A stretch of 64,000 nt of DNA, taken from Dysidea avara. Taxonomy: Eukaryota; Porifera; Demospongiae; Dictyoceratida; Dysideidae. The stretch's first letter is position 1. Every line of letters begins with the position of its first letter. The stretch is from the NCBI RefSeq assembly GCF_963678975.1, contig NC_089277.1, forward strand, positions 20,024,001 through 20,088,000. Direction: 5' to 3'. A program made the translations under genes and the position numbers. This document shows, one piece after another, positions 24,783-35,510 of the stretch. The notes under the pieces were generated by a model. That model saw only the letters and a list, made by a program, of their open reading frames with translations. It did no database searches and was not told the DNA's origin.

Positions 24783-25149
24783 TCATTTCTCTTCAATGTT
24801 ATTATCATTTTCATCACAATCACTACTGTCATCACCACTGTTAGAAACATGTTCATCAACTTGACCGGAACGTTCTATACTGACATCCTCACTACTAACT
24901 GAATGACCAAGAGTTGACAAAATTAGGTGAACCTGAAATCCATTAGGATAGCGCTTCTTGTCTTTATAAGCATGATCCAATTCAGAGTGTGGTAAAACAA
25001 GAGTGGTTTGTTCTTGGGTGATCAGTTCTGGTGGTGTATCTACAAACAGACCATGCAGCATTACCTCCTTAGGATAGTAGTACAAGAAAGCAGTTCTTAG
25101 GGGATTATAATTACAACAATATAAAGTGACCCACTGATCAAAAATCTGA
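24783..25149 (-). CDS. Probable terminal coding exon, unknown protein
   Basis: A minus-strand frame of about 122 codons from a splice acceptor (ATCCCAATTAG at 25151-25150) to TGA at 24785-24783. The sequence looks like real protein: a hydrophobic/aromatic stretch (VTLYCCNYNPLRTAFLYYYP), a middle segment containing ELITQEQTTLVLPH, and an acidic serine-rich C-terminus (DDSSDCDENDNNIEEK). The in-frame extension upstream of the acceptor is intron-like. Upstream exons would lie at higher coordinates, beyond the MITE at 25313-25859, and were not found. No family recognised. Confidence 0.45.
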
Positions 25150-25312
25150 CTAATTGGGATAAATCGTATTGGGTAAGAAATAATGCATGCTATAAAATAA
25201 TGATTATGCATAATTATTTTAATTACTTCAGCAAACAGTTAAATTGATATAACTTTTATGCCATCTTAATGCAACCTCTTTTCCAATGTGAGTTATGTGT
25301 GTTTGTTACAGT

Positions 25313-25859
25313 CAGAGATGAGGTAATGCATTATGTAATATAACGCGTTACGTAATATATATTACAATTCACGATTCTGAATAATATAACGCGTTACTTT
25401 TGGAAATGCAGTAATATAACTTTTAGTTACTTTTGGAAGCTATAATTTTGTTACTAGTAACGAAAAAGTTTTATTATTACGCTAGAAGTGAAAAGTAACA
25501 AGTAACTTTACCAGTTATCATATGAATAACGATGAAGAAGTAACGCATTATGAATGGATTTTAGTGCAAATTATCTATTCTACTATTAATTAATCACCTT
25601 AATCCATTAACCTTTCATCTATAATGGTGCTCAGGTGTTGCATTTATGCGTGACTGATGTGCATCATGTGACTGCATGTGGTTTATATGTTAACTTAGCT
25701 GTCTTAATAAAGTAACTTAGCATAATATAAATTAGTAACTTAATATGTAATATTATTAAGTTACTCTTTATTCTAAGTAATATGTAACTGTAATATATTA
25801 TACTAATATAAAAGTAATATGTAATGTATTACTTTCATGAAGTAACTTCCCCAACTCTG
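25313..25859. mobile_element. hAT-type MITE with GTTACAGT duplication
   Basis: The left terminus CAGAGATGAGGTAATG and the right (reverse complement) CAGAGTTGGGGAAGTTACTT are typical hAT ends. Exact 8-bp flanks GTTACAGT lie at 25305-25312 and 25860-25867. 547 bp, filled with GTAATATAACGCGTTAC-like words. Non-coding. Confidence 0.88.
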
Positions 25860-25867
25860 GTTACAGT

Positions 25868-27639
25868 AAAGTGTAATTTTATTGTTGCAATTTCTAAACT
25901 TGGACAGTCTTCTTTCTTGAAGGCAGCCATGGGTGGGTTAAGGACAAAACAACTGTACCTTGATGAATTCCTTATTATTTTCATGGTGAACACAATGAGA
26001 CAAATTGCAACTCCACAGCTTGTTAAACTTGTGACGTAAAATGATTGTGATTAAATGAATGCCTGTAGTTTATTCTCAGTATAGTCACAAACACCGTACT
26101 AATTGATTGTTTTGTATTTCCCATTGTCTATCACAAGTATTACATAAGACTGAAGTTGTAACAGTTTTCCCTCTAGACAATGATTGCAGAGAAGCTAAGC
26201 AACAAATTTTGATGAAATCGTTCACTTTGTGATAAAAGTACCAAATTTTCTGTAGAAATTGAGGAAGGTATACTATAGTACTACCCAGAGGTAACGTTAC
26301 AATCCCTCATAAGTGCTCAAATCCAGGCCACAACTCGACATGACTCATGACTGGAATACATCATGTGCGAAAGCATGCGGTTCCTGGAACAACCACATGA
26401 GGGAGCTTGCATGTCATGGTGAGTTAATTAACACACACATGCCAAAGAAATTGTGGGTCAAAAATAGGCTACACGAGTGCCAGCTGCTCGTGAGTGTAAC
26501 ATTACCTCTGGGTGGTACTGTAAGTCATTTGGGATATGATGCCACATCAAAATCATTACCTCAGGGCATGTTTTTGAAACTATTAAACTAGGTAATAAGC
26601 CCATTTTTAGCTGTCAGGAAACCATACAAGTGCATCCAAGATTTGTCTTGCTTAAAATTGCATAAAATGTATTCAAATTTATAGATGCAATAAGAAAGTC
26701 TTTCAAAAAGTGGCAAAATAACCTGTTTTCAAACACTTCTAATGGAGCCAATATTTCAGTACTAAAAGTACTGGCACAACGTAATAGAAATAATATATTG
26801 CACATCTATGGTTTCATGTACCATAATCCTCTGTGCTTCTTAACATGGCAAGCTAATAACCTGGATGAACACCTCAGCTTTTGGATATGACAATCCCTTG
26901 CTTGTCTATTCTGATGCAAAGTTTTAGTATACTTACTATTAAACACTTTTATGGCTTCTCCATACATTTTCTATTGATTTTACTTTTCAGGTTCGTTGAG
27001 CTTTATATGATTGGTAATTTTAATGGCACCGTATCTATACAAATTAAGCAAATGTTGTACCAAGTTTGGTACTAAATTATCAAAAAGTGAAGGATTTTTT
27101 TTCTAAGTCATGAAAATATAATAAAGTTTTAGGAGAATGCAAACTAGTCAGCTCAGCAGCAGGTTCTGTTTAGTGGTTTACAAATAATAACAAAGTTGTT
27201 AATCCACTACACAAACAACATGTTCACAATCACCACATGCATTACTCTTAATAATAATGGTTAGGTACTACATATATAATGGTTAGGTATACGATGGGTA
27301 TCTGACTGAGGTGCAGAAGTGCACAATTTGATTTCTACTGTATATTTTCCCACATTATTTGTCGGGATGTGCTTGCTGGCAAATTTTTTGGAGAAATACA
27401 TTGGTAAAAACAAAGCAAAATGCTGGAAAATGGGCACCAAGGAATGGCAACTTAACACATTTTGTAGGAAAAAGATGGAGATACTCTAATAGAACAGTCA
27501 TGCATAGTATTATGACAACATATGCTCATAGAAATGATCAAGATGCTCTAATAGCACAGTCAATATGTACAAAATATTCTAATAGAGCAGTCACCCATTG
27601 TAAGCTTGAGATACTGCAATTGATTTTATTGAAGCTCAG
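25868..27639. other. Non-coding stretch with CTCTAATAGAG modules at the right
   Basis: No gene recognised. GATACTCTAATAGAACAGTC at 27478 and related modules at 27542 and 27577 recur three times within 120 bp. Confidence 0.4.
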
Positions 27640-27738
27640 CAAAATAGAGAAATTTCGAGCAAAATATTGAGCAAAATAGGTAAGAAAAAATTGCTGGAAA
27701 AAAATAGGTGGAAAAAGCAAAGTTGGCTCATCCCTAAC
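27640..27738. mobile_element. Solo terminus of the 58.7-kb hAT family
   Basis: Ends with GGCTCATCCCTA, preceded by AGGTAAGAAAAAATTGCTGG and AATAGGTGG words. This aligns closely with the reverse complement of the left end of the hAT element at 58667. The opposite end was not found, so it is a truncated copy or a MITE whose other end has decayed. Confidence 0.65.
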
Positions 27739-28312
27739 TATTTGGTTTGGGAATGTATGAGGAAACTACTGTAACAATAAGTCTAGTAGTATATGTACTA
27801 TGATTCCAGAAGTGCATTCAAGTTTTTCAAATCTGTCCATAACACCAGATTGGAATCTGAACTAGAGTATATTAGTTTACAAAATAAGTGCACATATAAT
27901 GTTATTAAATCTGTTATTAAAGAAATAGTTAACACCTTACCTCTTATTTTCAGTGACAAGTTGCAATGACCAAAGCTAACCAGGGGTGGATCCAGGAACT
28001 GGCAAGGGGAGGGGCACAACAGGCTAAATTGTAAATGGTTGGTATGGAGAGCCAGATCCTCTTGTTAATTGCTACATTTTTGAAGCAGCAAATAATAACC
28101 TCTTAGTAGTGTTTCACAGCTGATTTTACCATTTTGGCCTTTGCAAAAATGCAGCAACACGATAATTATTTTTAAAGGCGCTTAGTATGTACGAAGGTGC
28201 TGGGTGACAATTTAATAGCTAGTTTAACTGATTTGCTTTGGTTTTAGGTGAATTTGTAATACTAGACGGTAGTAAAATGTGCATATTTTCATGAGTTATA
28301 AATTGATCTTGG

Positions 28313-31005
28313 CAGTGGCCGATCTAGGAATTTATAAAGGGAGTTTCCAGTTTAGAAGGTGGAGATATACACTGACATGAGATATGCAGAAGTTTTCTCT
28401 ACATTGTCTGATTTGGTAAGGGGTCATTCCATGTCAAATCAACAAGGAATTTAGGGTCACCTCTCGGATTTTGACGAAACTTGGTGTGTTTGTAGTACCT
28501 ATGGTGCTTATCACTCATGCAAATTTTTAGCTCTATACATTCCATAGTTTCTGATTTATGACCACAAATATTTTGAATATTTCATGAAAATTTGGTCCAT
28601 CTCTAGTTACAAAATCAACTGCAACTTTGTACTGTGTACATATTTTTAAACACACTTTTCAGTGATGGAAGACTGTTGATTGACCTTTCCAGTGATCCCT
28701 AAATTATGGGATATCTACTTGATTATGGTTCAAAAGTACTTCATTGAAAACTTTAATCCTTTATATTTTGAAAAATGCAGCTTGAAATTTTTCGAATTCT
28801 TTTGTGAATAATGATTGGGTCATAGTCTATGTTTGATAAAATTTTTGTGGTGGGACCACAATGGGCTCAAGAGATATAATGAATTATGTTGTGGTATGCG
28901 GTGGAATTTGCAGTCTATTATTGCTGTATTGGAGTGTACACCTCCAATAACCACTTACAACAAGGCCATGCCAAGTTTGTCTTACAGAGTGAAGGTGTCT
29001 AGATGCATTGCAACCTGTATTAATGACCACCTGTATTGAAAGACCATCTATAAGCTGTAGCTAATTTATACTTTAATTGGATATTAATGTTTTGCACCAA
29101 AACATCAACCCTTTCTAGCAAATCCAAAAATGGTCCTTATTAGACAGGTTGATTATAAATGAGATTATCATGCGTCCATAAACACATTAATGTTGTACCA
29201 TCTCTTCAGTTATACCTTATTTATTAAGTAAAATCTCGCCGTAGTGCACTCACATACATATCCCCACTCTACACTATTCAAGTTACGTACATGGCTGCAT
29301 AGGTACAATAGACCTCCTCAAAAAGGATACCTGGGCACCTTAATAGCCTCATGATCTTACTTTATAATTGTACGTACATTTTGTGCCCAAGACAAGTGTG
29401 TGGTTTCTCAAAAATGAACACTTTATCAATGGTCCAGGGAATAGAATAGTTACACTATATACAGTAGATGCATTACTTGTACCAAGAGTTTTTATATTAT
29501 TAACACTTGCTTGCACCTCAATGTGTGATTTATAGTACTGTAATTACTAAAATGGTTTTTCAAAGTATTTTGGGTTGACGCTTTGAAGATCAGTACAGGC
29601 AAATGTTAAGTATGTGGTCAGCATGTCCTATGTGAGTATGTGCATGAGTTTATGACTTGATCTTCAAAGTGGTCATGAATGTAAAGTAATGTAGTAATTA
29701 ATTTCACATATTGAGGTACAATTAATGCATGTATGGTAAAACCCCTCCATTGCTAGGAACATAATAAAGTGCTCATATTACAGAAGCCACAGAAGTATCT
29801 TGGTCTAAATGTATGTGCACCACTAGAGTGGGAGTACAGTGTATAAACAGGTGTCCAGGTAATCAAGATATCCAGGTATCCCTTCTGAGGAGTTCTGTTG
29901 TATGTATCTATGTAGCCACATACGCAACTTAAATATGGCTAAGTCCACTACAGTGGTATTCAACTTAATAAAGAAGGTATTTGTGAAGAGATAGTACATT
30001 TATATGATGTTCATGGACACATGGTGGTCAGATCTGTAATTTATAGTCAACCTGTCTAATAAGGACCATTTTTGGATTTGCTAGAAAGGGTTGATGCTTT
30101 GGTGCTATACATTAATGAAGTATAACTTAACTGCAGCACATAGATGGTCTTTCAATACAGGTGGTCATTAATACAGATTGCAATATGCACCTAGACACCT
30201 TCACTCTGTAAGACAAACTTGGCATGGTCTTGTTGCGAGTGGTTATTGGAGGTGTACACTCCAATACAGCAATAATAGACGGCAAATTCCACCGCATACC
30301 ACAACATAATTCATTATATCTCTTGAGCCCATTGTGGTCCTACCACAAAAATTTTATCAAACATAGACTATGACCCAATCATTATTCACAAAAGAATTCG
30401 AAAAATTTCAAGCAGCATTTTTCAAAATATAAAGGATTAAAGTTTTCAATGAAGTACTTTTGAACCATAATTAAGTAGATATCCCATAATTTAGGGATCA
30501 CTGGAAAGGTCAATCAACAGTCTTCCATCACTGAAAATTGTGTTTACAAATATTTACACAGTACAAGGTTGCAATTGATTTTGTAACAAGAGATGGACCA
30601 AATTTTCATGAAATATTCAAAATATTTGTGGTCATAAATCAGAAACTATGGAATGTATGGAGCTAAAAATTTGCATGAGTGATAAGCACCATAGGTACTA
30701 CAAACACACCAAGTTTCGTCAAAATCCGAGAGGTGACCCTAAATTCCTTGTTCATTTGACACGGAATGACCCTAAGGTGAGACCAAAAAAAACAAAAAAA
30801 ACAAAAAAAAGGTCACAGCCTATTGATAGTATATAAAATACCTTAAATAACTTGCTACATACTGCTTTAATAGCTACTGTGAATGCTCTATTAGAGTATC
30901 TCGATCGAGGCGCATGCCGCAATATTTAAAACATTTAATTGTTACGCAATCATTTTTCAAAGGGGGTTTCCGTCGAAACCTTGAAACCCCCTAAATCCGC
31001 CACTG
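28313..31005. mobile_element. Middle element of the nest (CAGTGGC MITE)
   Basis: The left end CAGTGGCCGATCTAGG and right end AAATCCGCCACTG are inverted. CTTGG flanks both sides (28308-28312, 31006-31010). Its own sequence matches the simple 334-bp copy at 32464-32797 throughout, including the poly-A-rich GGTGAGACCAAAAAA stretch and the CTCTATTAGAGTATCTCGAT module. It is interrupted by the foldback element at 28421-30772. Confidence 0.85.
28421..30772. mobile_element. Innermost element: foldback with about 740-bp inverted arms
   Basis: 28421-29160 is the imperfect reverse complement of 30037-30772. Termini are GGGTCATTCC and GGAATGACCC. TAAG flanks both sides (28417-28420, 30773-30776), and the empty site GGTTTGGTAAGGTGAGACC is preserved in the sister MITE at 32570, confirming a 4-bp duplication. 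The interior 29161-30036 has no coding frame. Long-arm foldback architecture with a 4-bp duplication does not fit hAT or mariner; the class is undetermined. Confidence 0.85.
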
Positions 31006-31229
31006 CTTGGCCTAACAAAGTTTAGTATTCATAAGTAGTATAGCTAGCTAGCTATATGACTATTCCACAAGGTGAGGAGGGGGGCATTTGCCCCAAATGC
31101 CCCATCCTGGATCTGCCATTGCTAACACTATGTATAAACATTATAGTGATTGACCATGCAATTGTTAGTTACATTGTACATTGTGTCAGAGAGTCAAAGT
31201 GCAAACATAGTAATGCAGTTGCAGGTTAT

Positions 31230-32215
31230 CTGTTGATAACTGGGCAACTAACAGTACACTTGAGCAAATACAGTACACTTGGGCAACTAACAGTACACTC
31301 GGGCAAATACAGTACAATTGGGCAACTAACAGTACACTCGGACAAATACAGTACAATGGCAAATACACTACAATTGGGCTAGTGGCCCAAGTGTACTGTA
31401 CTTGTCCAAGTATACTGTTAGTTGCCTAAGTGTCATGTATTTGCCCAAGTGCAATGGTAGACCTAGGATGGGACATTTGGGGCAAATGCCCCCCCCCCCC
31501 CTCACCTTGTGGAGGAGCCAGCCATACTTCTGAGTAAAATACTAAACTTTGTCAGGCCAAGATCGTTTTATAAAACTCATGAAAATATGCACATTTTACT
31601 AGCATTTATTAGAAATTCACCTGAAACTAAAGCGAAACAAAGCCAAACTAGCTGTGAAATTGTCACCCAGCACCTTCGTTCGAACTAAGCACCTCTAAAA
31701 TAATTATCATGTTGCTGCTGTTTAAGACATTCACAGCCTTTTAAACAGCTCTTAAGACTTCACAACCATCTGCAAAGGCCAAAATGTCAAAAATCAACAG
31801 TGAGATACTACTACGAGGTGATTATTTGCTGCTTCAAAAATGTAGCAACTAACAAAAGAATCTGGCTCTCCCCAGCCACCTAAAACTTAGCCTGTTTGTG
31901 CCCCTCCTCTTGCAACTACAGTACAGTTGGGCTAATACAGTACACCTGTGCAAATACAGAACAATTGGGCAAATCACAGTACACTTGGGCTAATACTGTA
32001 CAATTGGGCTAATACAGTACAATTGGGCTTATACAGTACAATTGGGCTAATACAGTACAATTGGGCTAATACAGTACAATTGGGCAAATCACAGTACACT
32101 TGCAGTACACTTGGGCTAATACAGTGCACTTGGGCAAATACAGTGCACTTGGGCAACTAAAGTACACTTAGGCAACTAAAGTATACTTGGGTAAATCCAG
32201 AATACTACAGTACAG
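31230..32215. repeat. Tandem array of about 20-bp GGGCAACTAACAGTACACTT units, split
   Basis: Short units with variable cores (GGGCAAATACAGTACACTT, GGGCTAATACAGTACAATT) run at 31235-31450 and 31915-32215. They flank the inverted MITE copy at 31453-31915, which appears to have inserted into the array. Apparent ORFs (YSTIGLIQYNWANTVQLG-type) only reflect the unit. Confidence 0.85.
31453..31915. mobile_element. Inverted copy of the CAGGGGTGGATCCAGG family
   Basis: Reverse complement of the outer element at 27981-31121: it starts CAATGGTAGACCTAGGATGG, passes a run of C, then ACTAAACTTTGTC and the TCACCCAGCACCTTCG stretch, ending CCCCTCCTCTTG. It lacks the nested insertion, so it shows the family's simple length (about 460 bp). 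The homologous leading part of the direct copy at 31020-31121 is in opposite orientation. Confidence 0.7.
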
Positions 32216-32463
32216 AAATGTCACGAAAACAACTCCACTCAGACAGCACCAATGATCACATACATAATGTCATTGTAATAAAATTATATGAGATAAGTAC
32301 AGTGTTACCATGTGAAGTAATCCATCATGAAAATACCCTTTCTAGTTAGTGTAGTGACCTGTGTGTAGGATTGTAGTATTGCACCTGTTAACTGTTTAAA
32401 CTATATTATTAAATGTATAATATTCATATAGCAGTTGTAAGGTTTAGCATGTGGGTGGCTTAG

Positions 32464-32797
32464 CAGTGGCGGATCTAGGAATTTATAAAGGGGGTTTCCA
32501 GTTTAGAAGGTGGAGATATATATTGACATGAGATACGCAAACGTTTGCACTACATCGTCTGGTTTGGTAAGGTGAGACCAAAAAAAAAAAAAAAAAAAAA
32601 GGTCACAGCCTAGTAATAGTACATAAAATATATTAAAAACTTCCTACACACTACTTTAGTAGCTACTGTGACTGCTCTAATTACAGTATCTCGATCGAGA
32701 CGCACGCCGCGATAATTAAAACATTTAATTGTTACGCAATCATTTTTCAAAGGGGGTTTCCGTGGAAACCAATGAAACCCCCCTGGATCCGCCACTG
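32464..32797. mobile_element. CAGTGGC MITE, simple copy
   Basis: Termini CAGTGGCGGATCTAGG and CTGGATCCGCCACTG are inverted, with CTTAG flanks (32459-32463, 32798-32802). 334 bp. It holds a poly-A run in GGTGAGACC(A)nGGTCAC and a CTCTAATTACAGTATCTCGA variant of the shared module. It serves as the empty-site reference for 28421-30772. Confidence 0.88.
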
Positions 32798-32802
32798 CTT
32801 AG

Positions 32803-34040
32803 CTTACACATTATGATACATGGCTTCTCGAATAATTTCAGCAGTGAATAAATTCCATCACATATACACAAAATTTAATATGATGATAGTGCAACACTAC
32901 TACAATACTTATTGTATGATGTTCTACTGTTCATGAGCTATGCTGTTGCTATTTTACAGTGGTAACACAATGTGAAGTAAAATTTGCAAAAAGAAGTCTT
33001 CTAGGTGCATCCAATTTACCACCTTTAAAACAATTCATAACTTCAGGTTAGAATCTATTGACCTGAGAAATTTTCTCACAATGTACGTTAATGAGTGGAG
33101 AAAGTTTCAGGTATTGTTGTATCTTGCAAAGTAAGTTATGGTCGTCTAAGTTCATTATAATTGGATATGTGGAAAACACATTTCTGCAAATCCAGTCACA
33201 AAATTTAAGGTAGGAGAAGATTGGTTTGGAATTGATGTTATCAGACCAAGAATTCTACATGGTACGGGGCCAGGAACTACTGAAACATCACAGCTAGGAG
33301 GTACCCTGCACCTCTTGGTCTACTGCAAGTTTCTTCCTCATAATAAAATAAATACAAACCAGGAAAAGGAAGTCTACATATGAAGACAAGAAACAAAGCT
33401 GAACTCAACCAAATTAAGAATTTCCTGTTGATCAAATGATGTGGTCGGTTTTGAGGAAAGTTTAGTTTGGCTTTAGTTGAAATCATGAGAACCAGATAAC
33501 TTGTAATGATTTCATGTACTATATATAGCAGCAAACTAGACTGTACGTATTTGATGTTAATTTTGATAGGTGACTGGAATGACAACCCAGGCTAGGTGTA
33601 TCCAACTACCAGAACAACAGCGTTGTTATTGAGGGTAACATCAATAGCTTTATAGTGTGTATGTAACATGTTCCATTGTTCATGAGCTATTAGCTATAAT
33701 GTTTTACTGTGAAGAAAAAATAAAATTGGGAGAAAATTGGTTTGGATTGAAGTTACAGAATTCTATGTGGTATGGGACAGTATCTTTATAATTTTTATAC
33801 TATAAAACTATAAAACCTTAACCATAGTGTTAAAATTTTATCATTACCTACTTATATGGTTTCTGAAAACTTTATTAGCTGTGTTGATGAAAAAGGAATG
33901 GAGCATAAAAATTGAATGTACATTATTTTTACCTTTTAGACTGTAAAATAACCAAGGTTAGTGCCTAGAGCTGTTATAAAAACTATACTCAAATTAATGC
34001 AAGATACTTAACTGCTGTAAGTGACTGATCCATTAGAGTA
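32803..34040. other. Non-coding, 3' of the PTEN-like gene
   Basis: No gene recognised. TTTCTGCAAATCCAGTCACAAA and similar words recur at 33183 and 42783, suggesting another dispersed repeat. Confidence 0.35.
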
Positions 34041-34046
34041 TGCAAT

Positions 34047-34052
34047 TTTATT
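34047..34052 (-). terminator. AATAAA polyadenylation signal for the PTEN-like gene
   Basis: TTTATT on the plus strand reads AATAAA on the minus strand, about 10 nt beyond the TGA at 34064-34062. It supports an mRNA ending here if the last donor-like site is not used. Confidence 0.5.
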
Positions 34053-34061
34053 TATAATTTA

Positions 34062-35483
34062 TCACTTAAGAAATGTTGTATTATAATACAATTGGTGCAA
34101 GCATACCCAAACAGATAATGGTAAAATCTCACCTCTGGTACTGTTTCCTGAACCATCACTGTCATCATCATTGACCATTATAGGATGAAGGGCATTCCGG
34201 CGATACTCCAGCAAAACTGGATTATTGATGACTGGTTTGTGGATCAGCCTGGTACATCCAGTCGTTATATCGACTCCAGCCTTTCTACCAGCACTTTTGA
34301 ATGCCTTTCTCAATTGCTTCTTTGTCATTTGCACATCTTTGTACATAAACTTTTCTGACATATTCTTAGTGCCAGCAGAAATATCTGTGGATTTACTGCA
34401 TTCTTTGTTTAAAACAGAAGACACAATATTATCAATTTTACTATGAACAGTATTGTCAAGGTTACTGAGAGACAAAGATCTTATCCTGCTTTCCTCAGAA
34501 AACTTGGGACTTGATAGACCAAATGACCTATTTAAAGTTTCACCGATTTTCTCTGACAGCACATGAGACACAGGTCGCTTGGAAGGGAAGTACTCCTTAA
34601 CATTCAGTGTAGAACATCGAAAAGATATATCTGCTTGTTGATTTAGACGCACATTAGTGAAAAACGTGTTGAACCAAAATGTGAACAACTTTTCTTTTTG
34701 ACCAATGATTGACTGGTGGAAAAACTCCACCTTAACATCTCCGCATAATGGTAACTCCTGTGGTAGCATCAGCTCAGCAAAAGCATCAGATTTTTTGATG
34801 TGGTTGTACACTTTTGATGTATACATCTTAACCTTTTGCAATGTGACAGTGAAATAAGGGGTAAAACTCAAAACATTTGGAATGCCAATCAATTTAATGG
34901 ATTGAAGCAAGACAGTTTTAGGATGGTACTGGAGGTTATTATTGAGCAGATAGCCATAATATCGAACATAGCGTCGTTGACTTGGAACTGAAACACCTTC
35001 TTTGTTTTGTGCTCGTGCTTCACCAAAAAACTGCAAGACTTCTTTGGCACCATCAAATACTCCATTGTGCAGTAGATATGAACAGACCATTGTTCCTGTT
35101 CTGCCCAGTCCATCCTTACAGTGCACAACTGCTACATTGTCATCATCAGCGTTCAACCATTCATCCATGTCTTGGCAAAATACCTGGATGAGTTCAATAG
35201 ATGGAGGATTGTGGGCTTCAAATGGATAACTGGCTACTCTATACTGAAACCTGCTACTATCATAGCTCTCTACACAAAGGTTGTATATTTTGAAATGCCC
35301 TGGGTATTTATCTTCAAGGAATCTACTAATTTCATTACTATGTCCCTTGGATACGCTCTCCCTTCTTCTGCTTGGAAAGCTCATGGCAATAATCCGTGGT
35401 TTAATGTATGACAAATCCAGATCATATCCACTTTCAACATATCTTCGACCCTTTTCACTTGTCCTATTGAATAATCCAGCCAT
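34062..35483 (-). CDS. PTEN-like phosphatase with altered active site
   Basis: 473 codons from ATG (35483) to TGA. Residues 10-30 match the PTEN N-terminal PIP2-binding and start region (GRRYVESGYDLDLSYI). Residues 30-185 are the phosphatase domain with the P-loop HCKDGLGRTG at 121-130, and ~190-310 the C2 domain (GDVKVEFFH, FWFNTFF). Catalytic Cys122 and Arg128 are present. However, the loop that supplies the general acid in PTEN reads YPFEAHNPP, with Ala (GCC) at residue 90 in place of PTEN Asp92. P-loop positions equal to PTEN Ala126 and Lys128 are Asp and Leu. In PTEN this enzyme removes the 3-phosphate of PIP3; here activity is probably lost or altered (inference). The whole conserved part is one exon. 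A donor-like GAG/GTGAGA at 34133/34132 could end the exon before the last ~23 codons. The C-terminal 160 residues are unlike PTEN. Confidence 0.9.
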   Translation of the reverse strand: MAGLFNRTSEKGRRYVESGYDLDLSYIKPRIIAMSFPSRRRESVSKGHSNEISRFLEDKYPGHFKIYNLCVESYDSSRFQYRVASYPFEAHNPPSIELIQVFCQDMDEWLNADDDNVAVVHCKDGLGRTGTMVCSYLLHNGVFDGAKEVLQFFGEARAQNKEGVSVPSQRRYVRYYGYLLNNNLQYHPKTVLLQSIKLIGIPNVLSFTPYFTVTLQKVKMYTSKVYNHIKKSDAFAELMLPQELPLCGDVKVEFFHQSIIGQKEKLFTFWFNTFFTNVRLNQQADISFRCSTLNVKEYFPSKRPVSHVLSEKIGETLNRSFGLSSPKFSEESRIRSLSLSNLDNTVHSKIDNIVSSVLNKECSKSTDISAGTKNMSEKFMYKDVQMTKKQLRKAFKSAGRKAGVDITTGCTRLIHKPVINNPVLLEYRRNALHPIMVNDDDSDGSGNSTRGEILPLSVWVCLHQLYYNTTFLK

Positions 35484-35485
35484 AA

Positions 35486-35510
35486 TACCCTACAACATGT
35501 AGTGAAAAAA
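35486..35510 (-). promoter_or_regulatory. Splice acceptor just 5' of the PTEN-like start codon
   Basis: On the minus strand TTTTTTCACTACATGTTGTAG ends at 35490, six bases before the ATG. It is a good acceptor, implying a 5'-UTR intron and an upstream non-coding first exon between about 35.6 and 36.1 kb. Confidence 0.5.

Larger units (their letters stand above)
27981..31121. mobile_element. Outermost element of a triple nest (CAGGGGTGGATCCAGG family)
   Basis: The left end CAGGGGTGGATCCAGGA and right end TCCTGGATCTGCCATTG are inverted. CTAAC flanks both sides (27976-27980, 31122-31126), a 5-bp duplication. About 450 bp of its own sequence remains (27981-28312 and 31006-31121); the rest is the insertion at 28313-31005. 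Related copies lie at 31453-31915 (inverted) and 39841-40279. Non-coding. Confidence 0.75.

Noticed and set aside
25824-26039. 71-codon ORF on the plus strand
   Set aside because: It begins inside the hAT MITE (25313-25859) and crosses its target duplication.
31056-32160. ORFs with repeated YSTLGQLTVHS / VQLGLYSTIG peptides
   Set aside because: Products of the ~20-bp tandem array; frames differ between blocks.
34225-35502. ORFs overlapping the PTEN-like gene in other frames
   Set aside because: Shadows; none has motifs or independent support.
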